A DNA stretch of 64,000 bases from Hedera helix (GCA_947179155.2 OX359280.1:36854055-36918054); one strand, 5' to 3'; shown: positions 35,892 through 49,544, counted from the stretch's first letter. Numbers and translations are program-made. The notes: generated from the sequence alone by a model not told the origin.

Positions 35892-35924
35892 TATATCGTG
35901 CCTTCAGGCACGGGTTATCCCTAA
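35330..35924 (+). mobile_element. Short non-autonomous Helitron
   Basis: The 5' end is TCTATATAATAAAACAGAGC. The 3' end is a hairpin CGTGCC-TTCA-GGCACG followed by GGTTATCC and CTAA. It sits between A and T (35329 and 35925), as Helitrons do. Both ends match the larger Helitron at 50191-54453. About two thirds of the inside is the compound microsatellite at 35512-35891. Confidence 0.8.
35512..35891. repeat. Long compound trinucleotide microsatellite (TAA/TAG/TAC)n
   Basis: About 380 bases of almost pure TAA repeats with blocks of TAG (for example 35766-35816) and scattered TAC and TGG units. It lies entirely inside the short Helitron. Confidence 0.95.
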
Positions 35925-38171
35925 TAAATAAATATATTATCTCTTCACTCTTATTTTTTATCAATGTAATGTCAATTCCACTGTAAAAGAGACACTATCT
36001 CTTCTTTCTTATTTTTATTAGAGAATTGATATTTTTATAAGTGTAATTCATATTTTTTGACATAATTTAAACACACAAATCTAACTTTAGTCGATATCAA
36101 GATTTAAAACAACCCCAACCTCTTGGTTTTCAAGAGATAGGGATGGAGGGATTGATATTTTCACATGATCTCATATTACAAAAAAATGAGACTCAACTCA
36201 CTCTCATATAAGAAAAAAATATGTGAAAATATCAAATATACTCGTAAATATAATACTCCCCTTTTTATTAATGTAATATCAATTCTACTATAAAAATAGA
36301 CAGGTAGAAGGAAAAGAGTTGTGGTATATGTTTTGACAAAAAATTGACATTTTAGTTGCGACTAGATATAAAGTAACACACCATATCACTACGTAAATAA
36401 ATATAGACATATAAATAATTTATAAATATGTCAATTCACAACAAAAATTATAATTTTATTATCGCAAAATATATTATTTTTTCAAGAAAAATGATTCAAA
36501 TTTGGAACGGTACAGAAATTTAATCATCTAAATTGATTTTGGTAAAGGAATAATTTGATTTGGGAGCGTTCCGATTACGTTATATCAGCATTTTTTGTGG
36601 AAGGAGTGGCCCCATAATTAAATTGCGAGTGCAGTCATAATTTAATGATATGGCTTGTCTCTGTGATAATTAATGACTTTAGATAAATATATACTCTCTT
36701 TTTTTTATTATATAAATTATTTTAGATATTTTTTTATAAAAAATATAAAACGTTTTACATATATTTATAAAAAAAAAATTCAATCATTTTTTATTTTATC
36801 ATTAAAAATAGAATAATTAAAAGAGATAAAAAAATTAATAATTAATTAATATATAGACAGTAATAAAATTTTAAATAAAAAAGAGGGAGTATATAAAAAA
36901 AAAAAAAAAAATCGTTCACGTCACTTTTATCGGTGATCATGTTATTGCAATTAATGTGTCACGAATAATTTTTATTCTGATAATAACATCATCATTTTTA
37001 ATAAATACTCCCATCTATTTTTAAAATGACGATCTTTTAAAAAAAAATAAAAATCAATATATAAAAATATCATAGTAATGACACGATAACATTTAATTCA
37101 CCTAAAATATAAATAATAGTATCTTAAGTATTTCATATCATATTAACGTTTAAAAATAAAAAATGTAATTTTAATTTTAAAATAATTAACAATATATATC
37201 TCTAATTTTAAAACACAAAGAGTAATACTTTATAAGATTTAGAGGAGCTCAATTAAGCAAAAATTATTAACACTCGTAACATTTTAGTTTAAACCGAGTG
37301 AAAAATAACGTTCATTCTTTTTAATGCTATTTTTTGCCCGTCTTTAACACCAAACTCGAGTGCTCAAGAGTAACATAAAATAAACGGACGAGTGCATCTT
37401 CAAATATACATAGTCGAATATTTAGATCTCCCAATGGCCCATTAGTGAAAAGTCCAAATATTATTAAGTCGGTCTAGATAAGAATCCCAGTCTCCCAGAT
37501 ATGAAGAGTTCAATCTCTTTGTGTTTGCTACGTTGTGGACATCTAATCTGCAGTTCACAAGAATCGGGCTCCTCTAACAATAGTTCAGGTCCAAGTGATT
37601 TGTTCGGGCCGAGTTCGGGTCGGGAGTCAAGACTAACTTGTTTTGTGCATATAGTTAAAATACTAATATTTTACATTCAAATTATTTTTCAAATAAAAAT
37701 TGCTGACCGACTTTCTCCATTTTATAATCATTTAAAAAATAAAATTAAAAAATTAATATTTTCACACTATTTTTTTATAATTTCATAAAATAAACTTACA
37801 AAAATATTTATAATAATAATTTAATCGTAATTATACATTTATAACAATACTTTTATAAAATTTACCGCCTGAAACCATAAAAAATAAGTGTAAATTTATC
37901 CGTTTCCTAAAATTAATATGATGATAAGAACAAATAGAACACGTTGAGGGAAGGCTTCAGCCAAAAAGAGGTTGAGAGTACAGCTATTAGCTATAAATGA
38001 ACATAATTATTATTAATAATTGTGGCAGTAAAAACTGTATCCCACCATTTAAAATATTAAAGTAGGAAGATAACAAAACCACCGCCTGCAACTTTGTTGA
38101 CACATAGCCATCTCTCTTTAATTGCTGGCAACACCTTATAACTTTCCAAACAAAACCCTGCACCCTTTTCT
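35925..38171. other. AT-rich intergenic upstream of the peroxidase
   Basis: No gene. A MITE-like inverted repeat lies at about 36140-36240 (GATATTTTCACATGAT against ATGTGAAAATATCAA). A poly-A tract is at about 36894-36911. Short open frames, including one near 37501, lack any recognisable similarity. Confidence 0.4.
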
Positions 38172-38225
<54 letters not shown>

Positions 38226-38279
38226 AGTCTACCAAAATTTCGAACTGCATTTTCCCTCGGACACTAATTCTTCCCCTTT

Positions 38280-38309
<30 letters not shown>
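38172..38309 (+). promoter_or_regulatory. Peroxidase core-promoter/leader region made of microsatellites
   Basis: (CT)n at 38172-38193 runs into (TA)n at 38193-38212 and (CA)n at 38212-38226, then after 50 bases into (TTC)n at 38279-38309. The (TA)n block is the best TATA-like sequence, about 170 bases before the ATG at 38379, and the CT tract resembles plant Y-patch/GA elements. The promoter role is inferred from position only. Confidence 0.45.
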
Positions 38310-38310
<1 letters not shown>

Positions 38311-38378
38311 TTTATTCTATAATTTTCTTTGATTATTATATATTAATTATAATTTTCTTTGTTATATTTAGAACACAA

Positions 38379-41054
38379 ATGGTAGTGGTTTGGGCTACTA
38401 GTGTAATAATTAGTTGTTTTTTTCTTGGGTTTTCACAAGGCCAACTCAGAGTTGGTTTTTATACAGATAGTTGCCCAAATGCTGAGTCAATTGTTGCCGG
38501 TTTTGTACGGGATGCCGCTCAGTCCAACCCGAATATTGCTCCTGTCTTGCTTAGACTTCACTTTCATGACTGCTTTGTTCAGGTAGTAATAATTAATTTC
38601 TTATATTATATATATATATTTAAATGTGTATAAATTGGTTTGATCAATTGAGGTATATATATATAATTGATTGTGGCTTGGTGAATATTTGATTTGACGA
38701 ATAGGGATGTGATGGATCAATACTAATTGATAATGGTCCGAGTTCGGAGAGGCATGCATTTGGTCATCAAGGAGTTGGAGGGTTTGAAGTGATAGAGAAA
38801 GCGAAGGGTCAGCTGGAAGCTGTTTGCCCCGGTGTCGTATCTTGTGCTGACATCGTTGCCATAGCTGCTAGAGATGCCGTCGCCGTGGTGTGTATAATTT
38901 TATTGTCAGCCCGTCCATCGATCTTTGTCCCAAGATAGAGTCTCATTTGGACAAGTCTACACAAACAACAACTAAATATTCTTATCAAACACTAACATTC
39001 ATCTATACCATTAAAAAATAAGACATGACACAGATTTTGATGTAATATTTTACTTTTTAATGTCTGACTTTTTAATGGTGTAGATAAATATAATATTTAA
39101 TTATTATGTATTTATATTTATTCGTCTCATACACAAAAATCAAATATAAAATCAAACACGTGTTAATATTAAAATCTGGTGCCATAAATGTACTTTTAAT
39201 AATTAAGGTGAATATTGTGTTTAGTTTTTATATATATATATATATATTTATTCCTCATTTAAAATAGAAAAAAATCCCACGAAAAAGTCTGGTCTTCTGC
39301 TGTAGTAGCTAGTACCGTAAAATTACATAATGTTTTTGAATTTGTCGTCGTCACTGTCTTAGGAGTAAACAGATATGCACATGCATATGGGATTCTTTAT
39401 TGTGGAACGGAGGAGCATTTAATTCTGTTCTTTGTTAATTATATGGAATTCTATAATTCTTGAAAGTTGGATTATTTCAAGTTGTCTTTGTTTATGGTAA
39501 AAATGAACAGGCGAATGGTCCGAATTACGAGGTACAAACTGGTAGAAGAGATGGAATGGTTTCTAATATTTCTTTTGCGAATGATATGCCGGATGTCACA
39601 GATTCAATTCAGCAACTCAAGACTAAGTTTTTTGACAAAGGCCTCTCCGATGAAGACCTTGTGCTTCTTAGTGGTACGTACTACATACAGACATCCCTAT
39701 TCTCTTTCACACACAAACACACACACACAATATATTGTACATGCAGGTGTGGTGGCCTAGTAGTTGGTAGACATTTAAAGGGGTATGAAGAAGCTTTAAT
39801 TAATTTGCATAGCATTAAATAAAAGTGATAGGGGTCCAGGGAAAAAAAAGAGAAGAAGAAAAATCTAATGTTGGCTTTTCCTTTTTTGGAAGTTTCTGTT
39901 TTTGGAAAAAGGAAAAAAGAAGAAGGAGAAGATATTCCCAAAAGATGGTGATTTTGGTCATCAATTAATTACTAGGTAATAAATTAATTCATAGAAATAA
40001 ATTAAATTAGGTTTTGAGAAGCAAGTGGCATTTTTTACCAAGAATTAGTTAAAGCCAAATCTATATCTATAATGCACAACATGTATAATGTGAATCACCA
40101 ACTCATGCAGCTTGATCTATCATGGTTTGGATCATTCAATTTAGAAGACAAAACGGAATCACATTTTGTTTTCAAGCGTGATTATTGTCCATTTCTGTTC
40201 ATAATTCTTTCACAGTAAAAGAACTTTGTTTATTTTGTCTATATATCAATTATAGGCTTATAGTTGAATGCTACTGCCCATTCAGGACCAGGAATTGCTT
40301 GCAATTTTTCGTATACTAGTTAGAATAACACATATATAGGCCATGTTTGGCACATGGAAATGTCGTATGAGATACCTTGTACACTGAAAATCAAATATTA
40401 CCATTCCAGTATTTGTGCACTTTAAAATTACGATCAATATTATCACGTTTGTTGACATTTGGAGCATTGGGTTTGTGTGTCTTGGTGCATATTGCATTTT
40501 AAAATTGTACACAAGTGATCCATTCTTCAAAACATAAATAGCGAAACCTAATTTATAGTGTTTTATTTGGTGCATATGGTAATTGTTTACTTGGGAGAAA
40601 CTTTATATTGCCATGTTTTGTCAAATTTTCAGCTGCACATACAATTGGCACCACAGCATGCTTCTTCATGACACAAAGGCTATACAACTTTTTTCCTAAT
40701 GGTGGTACCGATCCGGCTATAAACCCCAATTTGGTGCCAGAGTTAAAAGCGAGGTGCCCACAGAATGGAGACGTGAATGTCCGGTTACCGATAGACCGAG
40801 GCAGTGGACAGACATTTGACAACCAAATTTTGCAGAACATTAGGTCTGGATTTGCAGTGCTACAATCTGATGCAAGGCTATACGATGATGTTGTGACGAG
40901 GAGTGTAATTGACTCGTATTTTGGCGTATTAAGCCCGGTTTTTGGACCGTCGTTTGAGGTGAATTTTGTAAATTCCATGGTGAAAATGGGCAGCATTGAT
41001 GTCAAGACTGGTTCACAGGGGACTATTAGGCGTGTTTGTGGACGTTTAAATTGA
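38379..41054 (+). CDS. Class III secretory peroxidase, PER43-like
   Basis: Four exons, 38379-38582, 38705-38887, 39511-39673 and 40633-41054, all with GT-AG introns at the classic peroxidase positions, give 323 aa. Residues 1-21 are a signal peptide and the mature chain begins near QLRVGFY. The distal haem pocket RLHFHDCF (59-66) has the catalytic Arg59 and His63; GCDGS follows. The proximal ligand is His186 in LSAAHTIG, where most relatives have LSGAHTIG. CPGVVSCADI and FDNQ, part of the calcium/haem framework, are present. Such enzymes are haem proteins of the apoplast that use hydrogen peroxide to oxidise phenolics. The overall wording (ANGPNYEVQTGRRDG, GTTACFFMTQRLYNF) points to the PER43 branch. 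Intron 2 carries a palindromic repeat near 39005. The frame is intact and probably functional. Confidence 0.93.
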
Positions 41055-43569
41055 TCAAGTTGATGTCCAAAAGTGTAAGGGGAAAAAATGATCATATTTG
41101 CGGAATGGTCTTTCTTCGCTTGTTGATAAACAGTTACAATTGTGTCATGTGCACATAACTCATAAGAAATTGAGAAATGCCCCGTGCCACAGAAAACGAC
41201 AATAGACTTGATCATGGAGGTCAAGAGTTGAATTGATAGCCAAGTTTTCTATGCCACCATGTGACGTACTCCTTAAAAGTTATTTTTATATGCTCGTTAT
41301 ATATAAATAATATATAATCATTTTAATCTTCTATATATTATACGCACACATATAAACAAAAAAAAAGAGAAAAGGAAAAATCAAATACATTCTCTCTTCC
41401 TCTCCGCAATATCTAACACTTCACATAGCTCAGACCTCCACAGCCACAAATACCACTGTCCCACTACCACCACCACCACCGCTGCACTCCTCCACCACAC
41501 CGCTATTGTGTTATAATTTAAATTGACAACCGAAATAATATAATTTTAAATTATAAATTAAAAACTCAAATAATAAAAATTATATTTAAATCCATACGTA
41601 TCAAATCAGACTCCGCATTTTCTCCCGCCATCTCTGGTGTTTATGCATTGATTTTGCGAGGCAATTCTGAAATTAGGTTATATTAATCTGTGTTGATATA
41701 TTAACATCCCGTTATTTATTTTTAGGGATAACTCCTACTAATGTCCCATAAATTATCGTCATTTTCGTATTTGGTCCTCAAACTTTTTTTTTGCACGTTT
41801 GATACCCGAACTTTTAAATTATTTTAATCTTAAACAAATCGTCTAATTCAAACGGAATCTCCAAAATTTTAAATGGAACGTTAACTAAAGTCAGCCAAGG
41901 GAGGATTAAATAAACATTATATTACATAACTATTCTCTCTCCTCTTTTTCTTGTTTTTGTAGATCTACGTTCTATTAAGTTGATGATGCTCAAAAGTCCT
42001 ACAAAATTAAAGAATCGATATTTTTACAAATAAAAATAATTATTTTATAAAATTTTTCTCAAATAAATATTAAATAGTCTCCACACTCATGTGAGAGAGG
42101 AATTCATGAAATTATTATTTTTACTCGTGAAAATGTTAATTATAAAAAATTATTTATGCTATGCCGATTACGGTGATGGTTTTAATCTGAAAATCTATCT
42201 CCTATTCTTTTTCTTTCTCTCCCTCTCTCTCAATTACTACTTCCTTCATTCCTTTTTTCTTTTCTTTTTTTATCAAATCCTTTCTTTGTAATCGAGCCCT
42301 TATTCAGGCTTGGATTGCAGTAGATTTTGTTGAGAAATCGGAGATTCAAAGATTGGAGAAGGAGAAGGAGAAGGAGAAGTTAGATTCAGCGAGAATGGAG
42401 GTCTGTTTGGTGGGCGGGGCACGGTAGAGTTTTAAATGAATATTTTGAATGCGAATATAAGTATATTCATATTTGTTTTTGAAAATAAATTTTAATATTC
42501 ATATTTATATTCAATTGATATAATATAAAATAAAAATATTTGTATTCGACACATAATATTCGAAGATAAATATTATTCATATCCATTTTATAAAATATTA
42601 AATGGATAATTTATTAAATATCTGTATATCCGTATTCGTATATGTATCCGTTCAAAATAAAATTTTACTTTTTTTTAATAATAAAATTAGATATATTATC
42701 CATATATAATTGTTTTGTATCGTATATTATAAAATAAGTATAAAAGATATATAATCAATTGAGGTTAATATTTATGTGCGTGTATTAGTACTATTGACAC
42801 AAATATACATATATTTATATTCATATTTATTTTGAACAGATACATATATAGATGATATTCACTTTAATACGGATACAAGTAATATCTGCTAGCGCGAATG
42901 CTAATGCGAATTTTAGAAGTAAAGTAGTCATATGTTAAAAAGGTGGACAATTACTTATCTACTGAAAGCTAAACAAGCTCCAAAACCTTGCATGAAATCT
43001 TGGAAAAGCATTGTCCTGGCCTGTGAGCTACTTAATATATAGGAATGTTAATGGAACTACTGATCGCTAAAGAGTTCACAATTTAGAATGCTATGTTTGG
43101 TTTCTATCAAGATCTCCCTTAATTCCTTTTTGTATCATAAATTTATTTTTGACAAAGCTTAGTCTAATATTTAATATAGGAATTATGAATGTATGATTTC
43201 TTCATAAATAATAGAAAAAAAGCCAACACCTTTATTTATTTAGGAAAATTATTTCGTTTAAAATAAGAGTTTGAAACTGACTATTGTGTTTTTTTAAATT
43301 ACTAAAAATTACGTGAGTGGAGTTGGAAAGTGGTGTTGAATTTTGTGATAGATTAATGTAGAATATATTATGAATTCAATGCTTCCCAAAGAAATAATTT
43401 GTCAATTTAGTTTCGTTGACATTTTAGAATATTCTCTACTTTGTAAGAAAAAATAAAAAATAAAAATAAGTCTAAGGGTAAAAATATAAATTTACTTGAT
43501 GATAAACTAAAATAAAACCTAGAATTTAATCCTGAAATTTAGGTCTTAGGTCCTACATCTCAACCATCA
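41055..43569. other. Gene-free stretch after the peroxidase
   Basis: It holds the peroxidase 3' UTR, a CCA-rich patch at about 41445-41500, a MITE-like inverted repeat at about 41998-42140, and an ATTCG-rich foldback element at about 42420-42910 related to that at 16186. No gene recognised. Confidence 0.4.
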
Positions 43570-44072
43570 AGGATGTTTTATTGGGAAAAAAAAAAACAAA
43601 AACTCTCTATTGGATTGCATATTTATTAGCGCAAATGAGTTGCCTATATTAAGCCATATCTCCACAGCCCATTAGGTCTAGTGTTGCTCACATAGGACTC
43701 ATAAGCCCAACAAACTTGGGTTCACTATCTTGCCACATAAGATACTAACTAATTACCATATTCAATACTAATTTGTATGATAATTACTTTTTTCAATAGG
43801 ATCTCTACTATAGGATTCCTATTAAAAAATGTAATCCTATTGAGAATGGGTGATACTATAAATACAAGGTGAACAATAGAGGTATGAAGCATGCAATTAA
43901 TATTTTAGCCTACTAAATATTATTTAGCTCTATTGTTAACATATCTTGAAACTTGTTCTTACTTTCACACCAGATGTATCTCCCGATGGCCTAAGCCATC
44001 AAGTACTTTCTGTGCAGGTTCAAGTCTAAGTCAATGGTTGAACGTGTGAAAAATTCGAATGTTAATATTGGC
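43570..44072 (+). mobile_element. 5' LTR end of a Tat-lineage Ty3/gypsy element
   Basis: A promoter-like TGATACTATAAATACAAGGT at about 43850 is followed by a leader, and at 44073 by ATTGGCACTAGAAGGAGGG, the type of primer site/leader start used by Tat-lineage elements. The left end is not fixed; 43570 is a guess. It is the 5' end of the element whose gag lies at 45366 and pol at 58577. Confidence 0.45.
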
Positions 44073-45365
44073 ACTAGAAGGAGGGTCTTTAGTAGAATTT
44101 TCTCTCAAACAAGCTTTGCAAAAAACTTTCATGCACAACACTACCACCATCATTAACCTACCACAACAATTATCATGGAAAAATACGCTCATAGTCAAGT
44201 TAACCAACATATACCGACAAACAATATCATTTTTGGAAAGTCCAAGAGAAAAAAAAAGTTCTTCAACTTTAGTAAGAAGAGCTTGACAATCAATTTACGG
44301 ATTTGATTAGAGCCGGAGATAGCCTATTACACAATTGTGGAACAGCTTCCCGATCACAGTCATTAAAAAGACTAAACAGGATACAATTGTATACAAAAAC
44401 CAAATCCCAACAACAATTAGAGCTTCAAGAATCAAACTTTACTAGGAGGATAATATAATAAAACACAACCAATGGAATTGTAGTCACTAAATTCACAATT
44501 GCGCCACAAACAAACACAAATTCATGAAACCAAACAAAACCCAACAAAATTACAGCTTCAAAAGACTAATCAAACAAAAAATTAAACCCAAAAAATTTCA
44601 TTCCCAAAACATGATCTTTTTGTGCAATTCAATACAAGTAAATAAGAAAAAACTCAGTTGACATTAAGATCCAACAAAATTACAGAATTAGAGGAAGAAA
44701 ATCTAAGAAAAAATAGAGAATTAGTGTTTACAACAAAAAAAGACACTCTACGGCAGAGACTTCAATGCCCAGGACAAGAGGAGACTGCCATTATCGGGAA
44801 CATTTGAAGTTTGCCAGAAAATGGCATAAGACCAACAATGTTGCAGGCTTTCGACTATGTATTGAAGCCTTTGTTGAAGGGTTGACACGTGTTCTTGAGA
44901 CAGTGAGACTGGAGAAGATAATGAAGATTAAAGAGGAACCACCAAATTCCTCAGTCATGTACTTCTTCAGTCTTCTTCCTAGCTATATGAATATTCTTAA
45001 AACAAAATAATAAAGGAGAGATTTACAAAGATATGGAAAAATTATGTGGCTGTCATGGAAAAAAGAGCATTGTGCAACAGAGCATCTACGACTCTTATTG
45101 CACTCATAGTTCTTCTTTTTCTTATAAAACTACCAGTACTCGATCATTTGATTTAAACAGAAATCGAAGAAGAAAAAGAATGAGATCTCTTTCATAACGT
45201 AGAAGTGATGACCAACACCAAAGACAACGCCGAAGCCGTGACACTTTTTTTAGAGAAACATCTTCCCAAAAATCCTTTAAAGGACATACCGGAGTCAAAA
45301 GCAACGGGTTCTCTACATATGTCCTCCTTTCATTAAGGATCTTGATGAAGTTAGGCTTGATATGT
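44073..45365 (+). mobile_element. Leader region of the Tat element
   Basis: Untranslated leader between primer site and gag, A-rich, with no conserved domain. The open frame at 44765-45010 has no recognisable match. Confidence 0.4.
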
Positions 45366-46184
45366 CCTTAAAGTCTTAAACTTGGAGACATACGATGGAA
45401 AAGGTGATTCTTATGATCATACTTATTTTTATGAATGTTTAATATGTTTCTATGATCATAACGCTGGAGGAAAGTGTCATCTTTTTATCTCTATCCTGGA
45501 GAAAATTGTTAGGTAGTGGATGGTCACACTTCTTTCTCATTTCATCGGTTCATAGCAAGAACTAAAAGAATACTTTCACACACGCTTCAGCAACAACAGA
45601 AAACGTGGAAAGATGATGACTTCACTGATCCAGGTGAGACAAAAGTTAAATGAATCTCTTTGACAGTATATCAAGAGATTACGTGAAGTAGTGGCTGAGA
45701 TTCCCACCCTATATTTAGCTCAAGTGATGCAATTCCTTACGTTGGGTTTGAACATTGACAAATCCAATCACTTGATAGAGGAAACCATCTCTAAAGCCTT
45801 TCACAATCTTAATGAGGTATATGATAAGGTTGAAAACTTCATAGAGATGGAAGAGGTCATCACCAGCCTTTGGGGTCCTTTGAGAGTCCTTCGAAGAATA
45901 AATTATTCATCAAATAGAAGAAAAATGGTAAATATTGCTCTTACCATACGGACAAAGGTTATGATAAAAAAGAATGTTACTAATTGAGGCGCATTTTCGA
46001 TTTCTGCAGCACTAAAGGGTGACGATTCAGTAATAGTCATATCCAATAGGTAGATGAAAGCCTTCGCCTGAGCTATCCACCAGGTGTTCAGACAACCAAT
46101 AAATATCAAAATTAATGCCATCACCCTCACAAATGAAAATTATCGTCCACATATGGTCACACCTCATAATGATGTACTTGTCAT
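45366..46184 (+). pseudogene. Gag remnant of the Tat element
   Basis: The translation shows the gag capsid pattern of Tat elements: LETYDGKGDSYDH, then a run with RLREVVAEIPTLYLAQVMQF and FHNLNEVYDKVENF. Several in-frame stops (for example near 45516 and 45660) and frameshifts break it. The last codons before 46184 are the start of the protease region (PHNDVLV), which resumes after 58576. Gag packages element RNA; this copy cannot. Confidence 0.75.
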
Positions 46185-48173
46185 TGTGACGACCTCAAAT
46201 CCGGGTCCTTGAACCTCGGATCCGGTTCAACACGAGTACAACATTTTTTTTATTATTCAGGAATTACAACAATATTATAATTGCTAAATAATCATTTATT
46301 TATAATTTTACAACATCTCTTTCTATTCTAGAATCACAATCTTTACAAATTTCTAGTATGTCTCAATATTATACATGATACGACATTCTATTACAATCAC
46401 TTTGAGTATTTAACACTCATTTTATATACCCACAAATTCTTATTTTACACAAATATTTTACCTGTCCAATTCGGACTGATATCTACAATGGTCATTTAGA
46501 CCTTCAGTGAAAGTAATGTGCATTCCTGTTCCTTGATCTTTATCAAAAACTTCGACTAACTCGCACTTATCTGAAAGTGTTAATTTTTATAGCAAGAGTG
46601 AGCACGACGGCTCAACAAGTTTAACAGTTACATATAATACCTTGCATGCTTCACATATTAAACATACTCTGCATTTTATACGTATGTCATGCTTTTCATT
46701 TTATGAATGCTTCATACTTTTTATGCATCGCATATAATACACATCTAACATATATCAAGTCATGCTTCTTATTCTGTACATATTTCACATATAATCATAT
46801 TTCATACGTTTCACAAAACACAAATATCATCAATATATTCGCATATCAATAATTTAATAATATATGGTTGCATAGAAATGCACATAGGAGCAAGTTCTGA
46901 AAAACATGTCTTGTTCGCTTCTACCATGTACGTTTATTTTGCGTCTTTCGTTCAACTTACAATTTATATATGAAATTGACATCATCATTAGTTACAAAAA
47001 CTATTACTTAGTCTTTATATAAGACTCTAACTTCAAATTATTTACTCCAAAGATGTTCGATAAACGAACCCTTGAGTTCCGAACAAAAACCCTAGCCCAA
47101 AACATAATTCGGACATATCGGGTACGCTTAACCAACTTACGCCTTCACTACACGTCATCGCACGACCCACTTTTAATAAATTGTCTAAATTAGTCACAAA
47201 TGGACTATTTATATTGGTTTAATTCAATTAAACTTTCTTTTTTTACATAACTTAATGATTTGGACATTTAATAATGTACCAAATAACTCAAAATATTATC
47301 TACCCTTGATAATGTGACACCCAAGATTTTTAGAATAATTCCAAATAAGGATTATGATGAATTAAGTGAAGGTTAACGATTAGAACCTAGTGTTGAATGA
47401 TATAGGTATTAAGGAATGAATTATAAAATGTGAAGAAGAATTTTATGAATTAAGAAAAGAAGAATGGATGTGCAGAGTATAAATGAGGTGCAATAGAGAG
47501 TATGAAATCAGTGAATTAAGAAAGGAGAAGTACGTTTAAAGAAATGAAAATTTTCAGAGAATAAGAAACTATCTTGATAAGTGTATCAAGAGACGATAAG
47601 TGTTATTAATAAAAATTTTAGAAAATTAAGAAAAGTAATGTTGAGTTAAGAATTGAGTATTCTGACTGTTAGAATCATTATGGTATTATTCATTAAAGAG
47701 TTGAGTTATAGATATTAAAGAGGTAAAACATGATTATTATGGATTTAGTTGTTATTCATCAAGATAAAGGTATAGCAATGTACTATAAATAAAATACGTG
47801 ATTATTACGGCAATTATGATTCCGAGGACGGAATCCTGTTAAGGGGGGAAGAATGTGAGGATTCGAATTTTCAGAATTTTCTTTATAATATTAAATGAGA
47901 ATTTAATTGATAAAATTATCAAAGTTGTTTAAATTAATTATTATTTTATGTGATTTAAGGTATGTGGTGAGATTTAATTAGTAAATTAAATCTGTACAGA
48001 GATCATGACGAATTGTGTTAATTTAAAATAATTGAAAAGTAAATAAATTGTTTAAAAATAATTTATGAAGAATAAGAGAAATTTCTTGTAAAGGCACAAT
48101 AAAATTATTATGAAAATACAAAAAATGTATTTAAATGATGTTATGTGGTAATGTGAGATGTATGAATTAGATA

Positions 48174-48176
<3 letters not shown>

Positions 48177-48217
<41 letters not shown>
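48177..48217. repeat. (TA)n microsatellite
   Basis: About 20 TA units within the 3' LTR of the second gypsy element. Confidence 0.95.
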
Positions 48218-48218
<1 letters not shown>

Positions 48219-49544
48219 TTAATTGTTGTAATTATAAATTTCATTAATTATAAAAGTTAAGGGATTAATAATTAAATTAATCCGAAAATTTATGAAAAGT
48301 TAATGAGGAAATTAGTAAAATTATAATTATTGATTTTAGATTTAATTAAGAATTATGGAGGAAGTTTAGAAATTAATTGAGAAGAAAAGTAATTATATAA
48401 ATTATATAATAATAAAATATATAATTTATATAAGGAAATTAAAGTGAAATATGATGAAAATAATAATTATATAAATTATATAGGATTAATTATATAATTT
48501 ATATAAGAAGATTAAATTGAATAAGGTTGGAAGAAATTTTTTATCAATTGTATTGGGGTAAAATGGAAATTATGTAATGAGGAAGTAATTATATAAAATA
48601 TATAATAAATTATATAATTTATATAAGAAAAGTTAGTGTAAATTGTAAAAAAATGAAATTAAATAAGAAAAATGAATGTTTTAATTTATTAAAAATTATA
48701 GTTATGTATAATGAAATTATTATGATTTTTATGAAGAATATTATTTCGAAAACGTAAACATATTAGTGTAACATGATGTCCAAGTAACGAAGTGAAAAAT
48801 CCCAAAAAAAGAATTTTTATATGTTATATGAATTATTTTATGAATTTTGGAGGTATAAAATATCTCATATAATTACATGCATGTGATTATGCTTGTACAA
48901 AATTTGTCAAATAAAGTATCCGAAAAGGGTATTAATATTAATAATAAATCATATTATGAATTTTGGTAAATTAAAATAAATATTTTATATACATTATATA
49001 AAATATTTATTACACGAAATGATTACGTAATGTATTAAAATAATTTTTATGCGTGAAAATTGTGTTAATTCGAATTGGCTAAGGCAGTGAAATTGTTGAA
49101 TTTGTTAAAATTGATTAAGTGTGTTATATTATAAAGGAAAGAGAATAAAGAAATAAGAAAGGAAAAAGAAATGAAAGCAAACAAACAATTCTCTCTTCTC
49201 CCATCACCACCACCCGAAGCCACTACCACCCACCACCGACCTCCATAGCCACCAAGAAGAAATTTTTGGGCCATCATGATATAGAACAAGTTTTCAAGGA
49301 AAGCTTCTAAGCTTCAAGAAAGGTATAGAATTAGTTATCTAATTTAATTTAGTATTTTTGGATGATAAATTAATTTTATGAAAAATTAGAAAATAATTAG
49401 AATAATTATTTTAGATAATTTTGGGATGTATATTGGTGAATTATATGATGTTTAGAATATTTATGTGGTGAATATTTGGTGTAAAAAATGGATAAAATTT
49501 TGTTGGGTGGCTACTGTTACGGTTGGAAGAGGAAGAAGAAAAAT

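Noticed and set aside
39740..39800. GTGGCCTAGTAGTTGGTAGA in peroxidase intron 3, SINE-like
   Set aside because: Only an A-box-like string; nothing else of a SINE is visible.
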